NCBI GenBank assembly: GCA_040905665.1
Contig: JBBDRD010000046.1
Coordinates: 14,263 to 78,262, forward strand
DNA from: DASVCN01 sp040905665
Lineage (GTDB): Bacteria; Deinococcota; Deinococci; Deinococcales; Trueperaceae
Direction of reading: 5' to 3'
DNA: 64,000 nt
In this document: positions 44,165 to 52,355 of the stretch, piece after piece
Layout of the letters: every line of letters starts with the position of its first letter
How positions within the stretch are numbered: position 1 is the stretch's first letter
The notes under the pieces: generated by a model
What the model was told of the DNA's origin: nothing
Databases searched by the model: none
What the model saw: only the letters and a program-made list of their open reading frames with translations
Program-made: the position numbers and the translations under genes

Positions 44165-44644
44165 ATGGATACAGTCTTGCGCGTCGCAATCGTTTACGTC
44201 TTCCTGCTCGTCGCTCTGAGGATGATGGGAAAACGTGAGTTCGGGCAGTTGGCTCCGATGGAGCTGATCGCGCTGCTGCTCATCCCGGAGATAGTTTCGC
44301 AAGCGCTCATCGGCGAAGATTACTCGTTGACCAACGCGTTCATTGCGATTGCGACGCTGTTGTCCCTGGTCTTCGGCAACTCGTTGGTGAGCCATGTCAG
44401 CAAAAGGTTCGAACGTGTCGTGGAGGGGCAGCCCGCGGTGCTGGCGCATCATGGCAAACTGGTCCCCGAGAACCTGCACCGTGAGCGGATTTCACCCTCC
44501 GAGCTTTACAGCGAGATTCGCAAGTCGGGGCTCGAGCGGCTCGAGCAGGTGCGCTGGGCGGTGTTGGAGGGGGATGGCAAGATATCGATAGTTCCGCTGG
44601 AGTCTTCCGGAGTGCAGCGGGAAAGCGAGCAAAGCGTCCTCTGA
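44165..44644 (+). CDS. DUF421 (YetF-like) membrane protein
   Basis: A 159-residue member of the DUF421/YetF family. N-terminal helices contain LLVALRMMGKREFGQLAPMELIALLLI, the family hallmark. A small C-terminal domain follows (ELYSEIRKSGLERLEQVRWAVLEGDGKISIVP). It is shorter than the usual ~220-residue forms. YetF domains are structural and of unknown biochemical function. Confidence 0.85.
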   Translation: MDTVLRVAIVYVFLLVALRMMGKREFGQLAPMELIALLLIPEIVSQALIGEDYSLTNAFIAIATLLSLVFGNSLVSHVSKRFERVVEGQPAVLAHHGKLVPENLHRERISPSELYSEIRKSGLERLEQVRWAVLEGDGKISIVPLESSGVQRESEQSVL

Positions 44645-44686
44645 GAGGGCTGACAATTTACTCTGATGCTTTAGGATCGGGGCAGT

Positions 44687-44845
44687 TCAGTCGCGCTTTC
44701 TCTTATCGCGATGCTCGAACTCGCCTGCCCCTTTTTGGAAGGTAACAAGGTTTCCAGGATTAACTGGTGGGCGCGGCGTCTCAGCCTCCTGCCCATGCCC
44801 GCCTGTGCTAGAGGAGGGCTGAGGTTTGACGGTTTCATTAGCCAT
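44687..44845 (-). CDS. 52-residue hydrophilic ORF coupled to a membrane protein
   Basis: Not visible at usual length cut-offs. The frame begins with ATG at 44845, inside the last codons of the membrane-protein gene (8-bp overlap), and ends at TGA 44687-44689. The product begins MANETVKPQPSSSTGGHGQE and ends GEFEHRDKRKRD. It is proline-rich, hydrophilic and probably disordered at the N-terminus, with a strongly basic end. No family recognised. Overlap with the upstream gene supports translation, but the ribosome site is weak. Confidence 0.4.
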   Translation of the reverse strand: MANETVKPQPSSSTGGHGQEAETPRPPVNPGNLVTFQKGAGEFEHRDKRKRD

Positions 44846-45374
44846 ACGCTTTTAGTATAACAAGGATGTAACTCAGTCCCTTCATGGCGGCAAGGATAAT
44901 GATTCCCAGACCGGAAAGGATCAGGCCTTGATTGAATAGCCGGGCTTTCTTCTCGATGATCCCCAGCCGGCTACTAATTGCCCGGTGATGGGCATCGATC
45001 TGCCGGAAGTAAAAGGCCGCCTCGCTTTGATAAACCGGCTCGGCTTGTGCTTGAAGGCTATCTAGATCGTAAGGGGCGGGCGCCGCACCGATCCGCAAAG
45101 CTCCAGCGAACCAATAGGCTCCGATGGCAAGACAGCTGTAGCCACCGAGTGTCACAAGGAGTAGAAGCAGCCAAAGCTTCCAGAGAACCTCAAGCTGCTC
45201 GGGCGGGAATATCTCGCCTTGAAACACTGCGACACCACCGATGGCGATAGCCGCCGTAAGCGCAATACCAGCACGTGAGTTTGCACTCTCAAAGTCAGAA
45301 TTAAGTTCGTCGTATGCACGCTGTAGGAGGCTGAGGCTTTCATATAAGAACGGGAAATTCGGGGGTCCGCCCAT
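44838..45374 (-). CDS. Three-helix membrane protein, unknown function
   Basis: A 178-residue protein with three hydrophobic segments: IALTAAIAIGGVAVFQG at about 37-53, WLLLLLVTLGGYSCLAIGAYWF at about 69-90, and GLILSGLGIIILAAMKGLSYI near the C-terminus. A helical region (FYFRQIDAHHRAISSRLGII) precedes the last segment. The topology recalls small membrane effector proteins, but no family can be named. GC content is lower than the neighbours, hinting at transfer. ATG follows GAGAGGAAG. Confidence 0.7.
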   Translation of the reverse strand: MGGPPNFPFLYESLSLLQRAYDELNSDFESANSRAGIALTAAIAIGGVAVFQGEIFPPEQLEVLWKLWLLLLLVTLGGYSCLAIGAYWFAGALRIGAAPAPYDLDSLQAQAEPVYQSEAAFYFRQIDAHHRAISSRLGIIEKKARLFNQGLILSGLGIIILAAMKGLSYILVILKAYG

Positions 45375-45440
45375 CTACTTCCTCTCACTGTCGACGCCGG
45401 TTTGAGAGAGTGAACACCGGGCCTCAACCTATCATTAGCA

Positions 45441-45614
45441 CTACATGACGTGCTGACAGATGGCTAGTAGGCTCGGGAGGTGCAACCGTTGGTCAAGGCG
45501 AATGGTGCCCCGGTAGCGTTCGTTCAGGCAGCGCAATTCTCCAACCCCCGGGTCGAGCATGCCGGCTTGGCCCAGCCGCTCATCAACATCGACATGCCAA
45601 CAACGCTTAGAGCG
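45441..45614 (-). pseudogene. Possible coding fragment downstream of the GT9 gene
   Basis: A minus-strand stretch reads in a protein-like way: DVDERLGQAGMLDPGVGELR, then CLNERYRGTIRLDQRLHL, and ends QHVM before TAG. It has no own start with a ribosome site and follows the GT9 stop at 45650. It may be the eroded tail of another glycosyltransferase-cluster gene. Low confidence. Confidence 0.2.
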
Positions 45615-45649
45615 CACACGCCCTGGTTCGGCAGTAGGGCGGCCAATCG

Positions 45650-46792
45650 CTAGCGGGAGAGTTGAAGCAGGTCGTGGGCCTGGAAGAGGACTTCGGCCAC
45701 CGAAGCGGGCTGCCAGCCGTCGTTCGACGGCAGATCGAGACTGCTGCAGCCGTCCCGTAGGCATCGGTGTCCGCGCACGTCCGGAGTGTGCCGGCAACTG
45801 TTCACGCGGGTTGGCATCGTCTCGCCAACCACCCGGTGAAGTTCACGGTCGAGCGGACCCCAGCGCGCCGGGTCGGATGCCGCGAAAACTACAACGCTCG
45901 GTATCCGTACAGCGGCCGCCAAGTGCGAAACGCCGGTGTCGTTGCAGATGAGGAGCTGGGCGCCGGCAAGCAGAGCGGCGAGCGCACTGAGAGTGGTTCC
46001 ACCGGCCAAATCGACGGCCGGTGCTTTCATCAGGGCTGCCACTGAACCGGTCAGCTCCCTCTCTGCCGTAGTGCCGGTGAGCACTACGGTGAACCCCTGC
46101 GCCGCAAGTTCATCGCCAACGGCGGAGAAGCGCTCCGCCGGCCAGCGTCGCTGCGGCTCCGTCGCCCCGGGATGGAGGCAGACGTAGCTCGCCTCTGGAG
46201 CCCTCTCCCAAACGCCGAAAAGCTCCTCGCCGTCCTGCGCTTGCACCGGAAATTCGAGCTCGTCGCCCTGCGCTGGAATCCCCAGGAACTCCAGTAGCGC
46301 GAGCCATAGATGAACCTCGTGTGCGTGCGCGTCATAGGGGATGAACCACTCCGGGTCCGGACACCAGAGGGAGGGCAGATAGTAGCCGGACGTAACCCGG
46401 GCGCCGAGTAGTGCGGTGAAGGCGTTGCTGTGGGTGCCGCTGCCGTGCATCTGCAGTGCGAGGTCGAAGCGGCCCTGAGTCATCGAGAAGAACCGAGGAA
46501 GCGCTTCGGGATTGAACGGGACTTCGGGTATGCCCGGAAAGCCGGGAAACTCCAGGAGTTCGTCGAGGTAATGCGAGTAGCGCCGTTGGAATGACCGGGC
46601 CGAGGGTAGGCCGATGAGCGTCACCTCTGCCCCGGGCATTGCCGCCCGCAGAGCCCTAAGTGCCGGCACCAGGCAGAGCATGTCACCGAGTCCAGGCAAG
46701 GCGCGCAACACCGCGATCCTCCCCGGCGGTCGGGCACCCAGTTCGGCGCCCAGCCCTGCACCCCGAACCCTCACCGGTAATTCCTCGTTCAC
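45650..46792 (-). CDS. Glycosyltransferase family 9 (heptosyltransferase-like)
   Basis: A 380-residue GT9 protein. The N-terminal AVLRALPGLGDMLCLVPALRALRAAMPGAEVTLIG contains the acceptor-side G-GD motif. The donor-binding half shows LHPGATEPQRRWPAERFSAV and the family motif ICNDTGVSHLAAAVRIPSVVVF. The C-terminus carries several cysteines (CRHTPDVRGHRCLRDGC). Such enzymes add heptose or other sugars to surface glycans. GTG at 46792 follows GGGGGTGAGG; a frame extends to 46891 but is not family-like. Confidence 0.85.
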   Translation of the reverse strand: MNEELPVRVRGAGLGAELGARPPGRIAVLRALPGLGDMLCLVPALRALRAAMPGAEVTLIGLPSARSFQRRYSHYLDELLEFPGFPGIPEVPFNPEALPRFFSMTQGRFDLALQMHGSGTHSNAFTALLGARVTSGYYLPSLWCPDPEWFIPYDAHAHEVHLWLALLEFLGIPAQGDELEFPVQAQDGEELFGVWERAPEASYVCLHPGATEPQRRWPAERFSAVGDELAAQGFTVVLTGTTAERELTGSVAALMKAPAVDLAGGTTLSALAALLAGAQLLICNDTGVSHLAAAVRIPSVVVFAASDPARWGPLDRELHRVVGETMPTRVNSCRHTPDVRGHRCLRDGCSSLDLPSNDGWQPASVAEVLFQAHDLLQLSR

Positions 46793-46943
46793 CCTCACCC
46801 CCGCTCGAATAGAGTGCAACACGAGAACGCCGGCGAGTTTGCGGCCAGAACAGCTATTCGCCCGCCCTGAGTCGTTGACAGGCGGGGTCAAAAAGTCTAT
46901 TCAGCCGGATTGTATTGAGGTAATGCGTCAGGAGGAGTGAGCG

Positions 46944-47921
46944 ATGCGAAGCGATTCCGAGCTGGCGATCGAGGCTTCGGGACTAGTCAAGCACTTCGGG
47001 AAAACTCGAGCGGTCGACGGGGTGGATGTGGCCGTGCGCCGCGGCACGGTGTACAGCTTCTTGGGTCCCAACGGAGCGGGGAAGACCACCACGATCAGGA
47101 TGTTGGCCACACTGATCATTCCCGACGCCGGCAGCGCGAAGGTGCTTGGTCACGACATCGTTAGCGAAGCCGCGCTGGTGCGCAGCCGTGTAAGCCTCAC
47201 CGGCCAGTTCGCCTCGGTGGACGAGGATCTCACCGGACTCGAGAATCTGCTCCTGCTCGCGCGACTGTGGGGCTTCTCGCGCGCCCCGGGACGCGCGCGG
47301 GCCCAGGAGTTACTCGACGCTTTCGGGCTCGCCGACGCAGCCACGAGACAGGTCCGCACCTACTCGGGAGGCATGCGGCGCCGACTCGATCTGGCAGCCA
47401 GTCTGCTGGTCACGCCCGAGTTGCTGTTCCTCGACGAACCCACGACAGGACTCGACCCGCGCAGCAGGAATCAGGTGTGGGACATCGTCCGGGCGTTGGT
47501 CCGCGACGGCACTACTGTGCTCCTCACGACCCAGTACCTCGAGGAAGCGGATCAGTTGGCCGACCGGATCGCGGTCATCGATGACGGGAAGGTCATTGCC
47601 GAGGGGACAAGTGCGGTGCTAAAGGCATCGGTAGGCGCCGGGGCCCCGCAGGTTCGGGTCCAGGAGCCGGAGCGCCGTGCCGACGCCGAGCGGATCTTGG
47701 CTCAGTCGCTAGGAATGCCGGTGCAGTTGGAATCGGATCCGGCCGCACTCGCCGCCCGCGTCTCGGATTCCGCGCTCGTAGCGGCCGCCTTGATGGAGTT
47801 GGCGAAGGCCGGCATCGAGGTGAGCCAGTTCTCGCTGGGCCAACCCAGTCTCGACGAGGTGTTCTTTGCTCTCACCGGGCGCCCGGTAGAAGATGTGGGT
47901 CCGAAGAAGGAGGCGGCATGA
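46944..47921 (+). CDS. DrrA-type ABC exporter ATP-binding protein
   Basis: A 325-residue ATPase of the daunorubicin-resistance (DrrA) subfamily. Walker A GPNGAGKTTTIRMLATL, signature YSGGMRRRLDLAASLL and Walker B LLFLDEPTTGLDPRSR are intact. The C-terminal DrrA extension ends with SLDEVFFALTGRP. It overlaps the permease gene as ATGA. It would export a drug, lipid or other hydrophobic compound. Confidence 0.92.
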   Translation: MRSDSELAIEASGLVKHFGKTRAVDGVDVAVRRGTVYSFLGPNGAGKTTTIRMLATLIIPDAGSAKVLGHDIVSEAALVRSRVSLTGQFASVDEDLTGLENLLLLARLWGFSRAPGRARAQELLDAFGLADAATRQVRTYSGGMRRRLDLAASLLVTPELLFLDEPTTGLDPRSRNQVWDIVRALVRDGTTVLLTTQYLEEADQLADRIAVIDDGKVIAEGTSAVLKASVGAGAPQVRVQEPERRADAERILAQSLGMPVQLESDPAALAARVSDSALVAAALMELAKAGIEVSQFSLGQPSLDEVFFALTGRPVEDVGPKKEAA

Positions 47922-48760
47922 CAACCAGTAGCCGTACCGTTTCCGTAGCGGTCCGCGAGGAGGAGCTGCGCAACGCGATCTCTGCCGGCGTGAGGCCGGG
48001 CAGCAGAGGGACCCTCTCAGCCTCCCTCACCTTCGCCTGGCGGGCGCTCCTCAAGATCAAGCACCTGCCGGAGCAATTATTCGACGTCACCGCCTTCCCG
48101 ATCATGCTCACGCTGATGTTCACCTACCTGTTCGGCGGGGCGATAGCGGGCTCTACCAGCGAGTATCTGCAGTTCCTCCTCCCGGGGATCTTCGTGCAAG
48201 CAGTCGTGTTCATAACGATGTACACCGCCGTGGGCCTCAACACCGATTTGTCGAAGGGGATGTTCGACCGCTTCCGCTCCCTTCCGATCTGGCGGCCCGC
48301 GCCACTCGTTGGGATGATGATTGGCGACGCCGTGCGCTATGCGATTGCGGCAGGGGTAGTTATGACCGTTGGCCTATTGCTGGGCTTCCGTCCGGCGGGC
48401 GGGCCGCTTGGGGTGCTGGCGTCGCTGTTGCTGCTGCTTCTCTTTGCCTTCAGTCTCACCTGGGTATGGACAGTCCTGGGAATGGTGATGCAAACGCCGA
48501 ACGCGGTGATGATGTCGGCCATGCTGGTGCTCTTTCCCATTACCTTTGCCAGCAATATCTACGTCGATCCGAGCACCATGCCGGGATGGTTACAGGCGTT
48601 CATCGGGGTTAATCCGATCGCTCATCTGGTGAGCGCCGTTCGGGCGCTCATGCACGGCCAGCCGGCCGCTGGCGAGGTCGCCTGGGTGCTCGCCGCCTGC
48701 GCACTCCTCATCGCGGTCTTCGCCCCGCTAACCATGCACCTCTACAGGACCAGGGGGTAG
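47918..48760 (+). CDS. DrrB-type ABC exporter permease
   Basis: A 280-residue ABC-2 permease with six helices. The segment LPEQLFDVTAFPIMLTLMFTYLFGGAIAGS and the later FASNIYVDPSTMPGWLQAFIGVNPIAHLV are hallmarks of DrrB-type permeases. ATG lies within the ATPase stop, so both proteins are made together. Confidence 0.92.
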   Translation: MTTSSRTVSVAVREEELRNAISAGVRPGSRGTLSASLTFAWRALLKIKHLPEQLFDVTAFPIMLTLMFTYLFGGAIAGSTSEYLQFLLPGIFVQAVVFITMYTAVGLNTDLSKGMFDRFRSLPIWRPAPLVGMMIGDAVRYAIAAGVVMTVGLLLGFRPAGGPLGVLASLLLLLLFAFSLTWVWTVLGMVMQTPNAVMMSAMLVLFPITFASNIYVDPSTMPGWLQAFIGVNPIAHLVSAVRALMHGQPAAGEVAWVLAACALLIAVFAPLTMHLYRTRG

Positions 48761-48832
48761 ACGGGGAAGAGGCTCGGCCCGAGCAGGCTCCGTCGCGAGT
48801 GAGAGTCGAGAGAGTGGGGCTAACTGGCGTGC

Positions 48833-50926
48833 CTAGGTTGCGAGCGAGCGAATCAGCGAGGCGAGCTGCTCCTGTACCTCGCGCCTCTGCTCCTGAAGGC
48901 CGTCGATGGTGTCACTCAGTGAGCCGAGTTCGTTCTCCTGCGCCTCCAGGTCGGCAAGGTAGCGCCGGTACAACGAAGAGTTCCGGTCGAGTTGCCCCAT
49001 GTTCTGGCGGATACGTGCCTGATCCTGGTGGATCGAATCGACTTGGGACCGCTGTGCAGTGACCTGCCGATCTAGCTCCGTCAGGCGCTGCTTGAGCTCG
49101 AGTACGCGCGAGAAGGTAGCGCGATCCTCTTCGGCCAAAGCGACGTTCTGCAGATAGAACACGATCTGATCGCTGCTCAAGTTGGTGACTGTCAGGCTGC
49201 GAGTCTGCGTTCGCTCCATCACTACTGTTAACCGGCAAGGGGGTCCCAGTTCGCATTGCAGTTGTGTTGGAACGGTGGTGTCAGTGCTGGGCGTCGAGGC
49301 GGGAGCAGCGGCGCCAATCGCTACGCCGAAACGATACGACTGGGGCGTGGTCGCGGGTGTCGTTTCGGGCGCGGTCACCTCGAACCCATCACGGCGGGGG
49401 TGCTCGATGACCAGAAAGCGCGGTTCACTGCCACTTGCTTCGATGTCGTAGCGGGTGGTGATCCGTTGCCGCTGGCTCGTCTCGACCAGCCCGTTCTGGA
49501 TCGCTACCGCCACGACCTCCTCGGGCCGGCTGTCGCTGGCAGTGGTCACTTCGAGTTCCAGGTCGGCAGCGAAGGCGAGAACGCGTGAATCATCTGGGAC
49601 GATGTCGCTTATCAGCGCGTTGCCTGTGAAGCCACCCTCGTCGAAAACGGAGATCGGTCCCGCTGCAAGGTGCAGCCTAGTGTCGTTTTGCAGCCTCACC
49701 CCGCGAAGTGGGTGAACGGCGTGCCCCTGAGGATCGTAGATCGACAGCCGATGAGCTTCGACCGGGCCGCTGACTATCGGGATCATCGCCGATTCGTGAC
49801 GTCCGATCGTCACCGGTCCGTTCACTCGGTACTCGAAGGTAGCGCCAGTTTGCGCGCCTTGTGCCATCGCCGAGAGTCCAGCACCGCTCAGTTGCGGTGT
49901 AGCTGCCGGAGGCGCCAAGCGTGCGGCAGCCGCGAACTCCTGTTGGGCGCGCTCCTCTGCCTCGGCCACGGAGTCGGCAGCGAATGCACGAGCGGACACG
50001 CCCGAAGCGGTATTGGCCTCTATCCTCCTCCGCTCGATGTAGATCGGCTCGTAGAGGTCGCTGAGGAACGAGATCGGTTGTCCGGCGACGAACGAGACGG
50101 AGACGTTTTCGAGGTCCAGGTCGGTAGGGTTATCGAAGATTGCCCAGCCTTGGAGTTCCGCTTCGCCTTCGTCGCCCAGGAGAAGGCGGTAACTCGTCTT
50201 CCAGACCGGCATTTCGCGGATATAGCCTACGCTCACTCGGCGCTGGCCGTCTCCCTCGAAGCTTAGGCGCACCGGCTTGTCCTCGTCGCCGCGGTAGCGG
50301 GCGACAGCGGCAAGGGCCTCCTCCAGCTCACTCTGAAGCTCGTCGCGAACGAATCGGATGGACCGAACCTCCCCTAGCTCGATCCGTTTGAGGCCTGTGG
50401 CCGTGGAGAGGGTCATGTATGTGAGCGTCTCCTGCTCGGGCACGGTGTGTTGCTCGACGGTGACGATGGTGCCGCTCATCCGCTCGGAGGTCTCGATGGT
50501 TATCCTCTCGCCGCGCGCCTGTGACAGTAGCGCCGCCAAGGTGGGGTCGGCAGAGAGGTCGAGTGAATAACCGGCCAGTATCCTGGAGAGTGGGTCACGC
50601 GAGGCGTAGCGGACGGGACGAATAGTCCCCCCGTCGAAGTCCTGAAGCACAAGGCTTTGAAGCAGGTCGTCCATGTCTTCGCCTGGGACCGAGAGCTCGA
50701 TTTGAACGTTTCCTTCGACCGTGCCGGCGTGTTCGAAGTAGCCGATGCCGCTGGTGAAGAGGATGACCCGGGTAATCGGCAGATCGGTTGCAGTGGCATC
50801 CTCGGCGTCGCCTTGCGTCGCCTCGTTGCTTCCTTGGGCTTGCACGCAGCCGAGGAGGACGAGGAATGCAACGAGCAAATAGCGTAATGAACGCCTTGTC
50901 GCCGAGGGGGCGCTGATTTTGTTCAT
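48833..50926 (-). CDS. DUF4139-domain lipoprotein
   Basis: A 697-residue exported protein. The signal (RYLLVAFLVLLGCVQAQG) ends in a plausible lipobox LLGC. The DUF4139 domain spans most of the protein: FTSGIGYFEHAGTVEG, SLVLQDFDGGTIRPVRYASRDPL and SVGYIREMPVWKTSYRLLL are typical. The last 110 residues (TFSRVLELKQRLTELDRQV through LQEQRREVQEQLASLI) form a coiled coil. Function of the family is unknown; a cell-envelope role is likely. Confidence 0.85.
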   Translation of the reverse strand: MNKISAPSATRRSLRYLLVAFLVLLGCVQAQGSNEATQGDAEDATATDLPITRVILFTSGIGYFEHAGTVEGNVQIELSVPGEDMDDLLQSLVLQDFDGGTIRPVRYASRDPLSRILAGYSLDLSADPTLAALLSQARGERITIETSERMSGTIVTVEQHTVPEQETLTYMTLSTATGLKRIELGEVRSIRFVRDELQSELEEALAAVARYRGDEDKPVRLSFEGDGQRRVSVGYIREMPVWKTSYRLLLGDEGEAELQGWAIFDNPTDLDLENVSVSFVAGQPISFLSDLYEPIYIERRRIEANTASGVSARAFAADSVAEAEERAQQEFAAAARLAPPAATPQLSGAGLSAMAQGAQTGATFEYRVNGPVTIGRHESAMIPIVSGPVEAHRLSIYDPQGHAVHPLRGVRLQNDTRLHLAAGPISVFDEGGFTGNALISDIVPDDSRVLAFAADLELEVTTASDSRPEEVVAVAIQNGLVETSQRQRITTRYDIEASGSEPRFLVIEHPRRDGFEVTAPETTPATTPQSYRFGVAIGAAAPASTPSTDTTVPTQLQCELGPPCRLTVVMERTQTRSLTVTNLSSDQIVFYLQNVALAEEDRATFSRVLELKQRLTELDRQVTAQRSQVDSIHQDQARIRQNMGQLDRNSSLYRRYLADLEAQENELGSLSDTIDGLQEQRREVQEQLASLIRSLAT

Positions 50927-51031
50927 AGCACGACTCTACTGTATCGAGGGGCGCGACCGAGCCTGTCGTAGGCAGCTCAAGGGCCCCGCTATCTGTATCC
51001 TTTAGCGACAGTTGAGTGGAGGACGGTAGGC

Positions 51032-51601
51032 ATGGCGAGCGAAAAAGAGAAAATGCTGCGCGGAGAGCTCTACAACGCTGCCGACCCACAGCTAACGAGC
51101 GAACGAAGGCGAGCCCGTGAGCTCACCAAGGAGTTCAACGATAGTCGCGACGAGGATCGGGAGCTCCGAACGCGGATCATGGCCGAACTCTTTGGGGCGC
51201 TAGGGGAAAGGATCGAGGTAGAGCCGCCCTTCTACTGCGACTACGGATCGAACATCTATCTGGGTAGCGGCGTTTTCTTCAACTTCAACTGCGTGATTCT
51301 CGATGTGGCCCGGGTGGATATTGGCGACCACGTCATGTTCGGCCCTAACGTGCAGGTTTACACCGCTACCCACCCCATGGACGCGGCGACGCGCCGAAGT
51401 GGACTCGAGATGGCAAAGCCCGTCTATGTTGGCTCCGATGTGTGGCTAGGGGGAAGCGCCATCATCGCCCCGGGCGTAATGATCGGCTCGCGGACGGTAA
51501 TTGGAGCCGGCAGTGTCGTTACCAGAGATATTCCAGAGGATGTCTTCGCAGCGGGGAACCCCTGCAGAGTGATTCGAGTCTTGGAAGCGGGTACCGCTTA
51601 G
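51032..51601 (+). CDS. Sugar O-acetyltransferase (maltose/galactoside type)
   Basis: A 189-residue hexapeptide-repeat acyltransferase of the LacA/Maa family, which uses acetyl-CoA. The N-terminal MASEKEKMLRGELYNAADPQ and the left-handed helix repeats (GSNIYLGSGVFFNFNCVILD, VWLGGSAIIAPGVMIGSRTVIGAGSVVTRDIP) are characteristic. The catalytic His lies in YTATHPMD. The start is ATG after GGAGG. Confidence 0.92.
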   Translation: MASEKEKMLRGELYNAADPQLTSERRRARELTKEFNDSRDEDRELRTRIMAELFGALGERIEVEPPFYCDYGSNIYLGSGVFFNFNCVILDVARVDIGDHVMFGPNVQVYTATHPMDAATRRSGLEMAKPVYVGSDVWLGGSAIIAPGVMIGSRTVIGAGSVVTRDIPEDVFAAGNPCRVIRVLEAGTA

Positions 51602-51651
51602 CGCGCTCGCCCGAGGCGACGCGCATGGGAGAAATCAAGCAGGAGCACTTA

Positions 51652-51706
51652 TTGACAAGTATCAATGTATCGCATATGCTCCGTATACATTGACCGACAT
51701 CAATGT
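51652..51706 (+). promoter_or_regulatory. Strong promoter with ArsR-like palindromic operator
   Basis: A consensus-like -35 box TTGACA (51652-51657) and -10 box TATGCT (51675-51680) are 17 bp apart. A perfect inverted repeat, TCAATGTAT (51662-51670) and ATACATTGA (51685-51693), overlaps the -10 region. A further half-site TCAATGT follows at about 51700-51706. The arrangement fits an ArsR/SmtB-type repressor site controlling the DUF6428 gene, whose ATG is at 51723. No ArsR gene is adjacent. Confidence 0.8.
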
Positions 51707-51722
51707 GAAAGGGAGTGTCCTA

Positions 51723-52355
51723 ATGACCACAGGAGAGTTTCTCGCCAGCCTCGTGCCCTACGGCAAGGAGTCCCTCGGCTTCGCCACCGATCAGGCTCAC
51801 GTCGCCCCCGGCTATCACCTCACCGAAATCAAATCGATTGTGGTGCGCGCCATGGACTGCGGCGGCAAGGCGTCAGAGTGGGGCGAAACGGTGCTTCAGG
51901 TGCTTCCCGGACCAGAGGGCGATGCGGAGCGGATGGACGTGGCCAAGTTCCTGAGCATCTACGACCGCGCCGCCCAGGCGTTGATGTTGGACAAGGAAGC
52001 GCAGGTTCGCGTCGAGTACGGCGAAGTCGGAGAGAGCGCCGTCAGTTACCTCGTATCTGCCGTTTCGCCGATGAATGGGGAGGTCGTTGTAAAGTTGGCC
52101 GCGCCGGCTGTTGCCTGCAAGGGCGCCGATCGATCCGTGGGGAACATTCCGCTCGTGCGCACTCCCATGCATTCAGGTGAGCGTGGCGGTGAAGGCGCCG
52201 TATGCTGCGCCCCGACTTCCACTTCAGGCGAGTGTGAAGTAGAAGTTCGCGCCGTTGCCGACTTCGGACTCGGCCCAGATAGTCCCGCCATGGCGGTGAA
52301 TGATTCGCTGCACGATCGCCAAACCGATCCCCGTACCCGGAAAGTCGTCGCGTGA
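51723..52355 (+). CDS. DUF6428-family protein with C-terminal antisense overlap
   Basis: Up to 210 residues. The first ~150 residues match the DUF6428 pattern, often found beside ArsR-type regulators: GEFLASLVPYGKESLGFATD, VAPGYHLTEIKSIVVRAMDC and AAPAVACKGADRSVG. A cysteine-containing tail follows (AVCCAPTSTSGEC). The last ~44 codons overlap the 3' end of the histidine kinase on the other strand and do not look conserved. A one-base shift near 52230 would end the protein at a TAG at about 52240. The promoter and operator upstream suggest metal or metalloid control. Confidence 0.72.
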   Translation: MTTGEFLASLVPYGKESLGFATDQAHVAPGYHLTEIKSIVVRAMDCGGKASEWGETVLQVLPGPEGDAERMDVAKFLSIYDRAAQALMLDKEAQVRVEYGEVGESAVSYLVSAVSPMNGEVVVKLAAPAVACKGADRSVGNIPLVRTPMHSGERGGEGAVCCAPTSTSGECEVEVRAVADFGLGPDSPAMAVNDSLHDRQTDPRTRKVVA

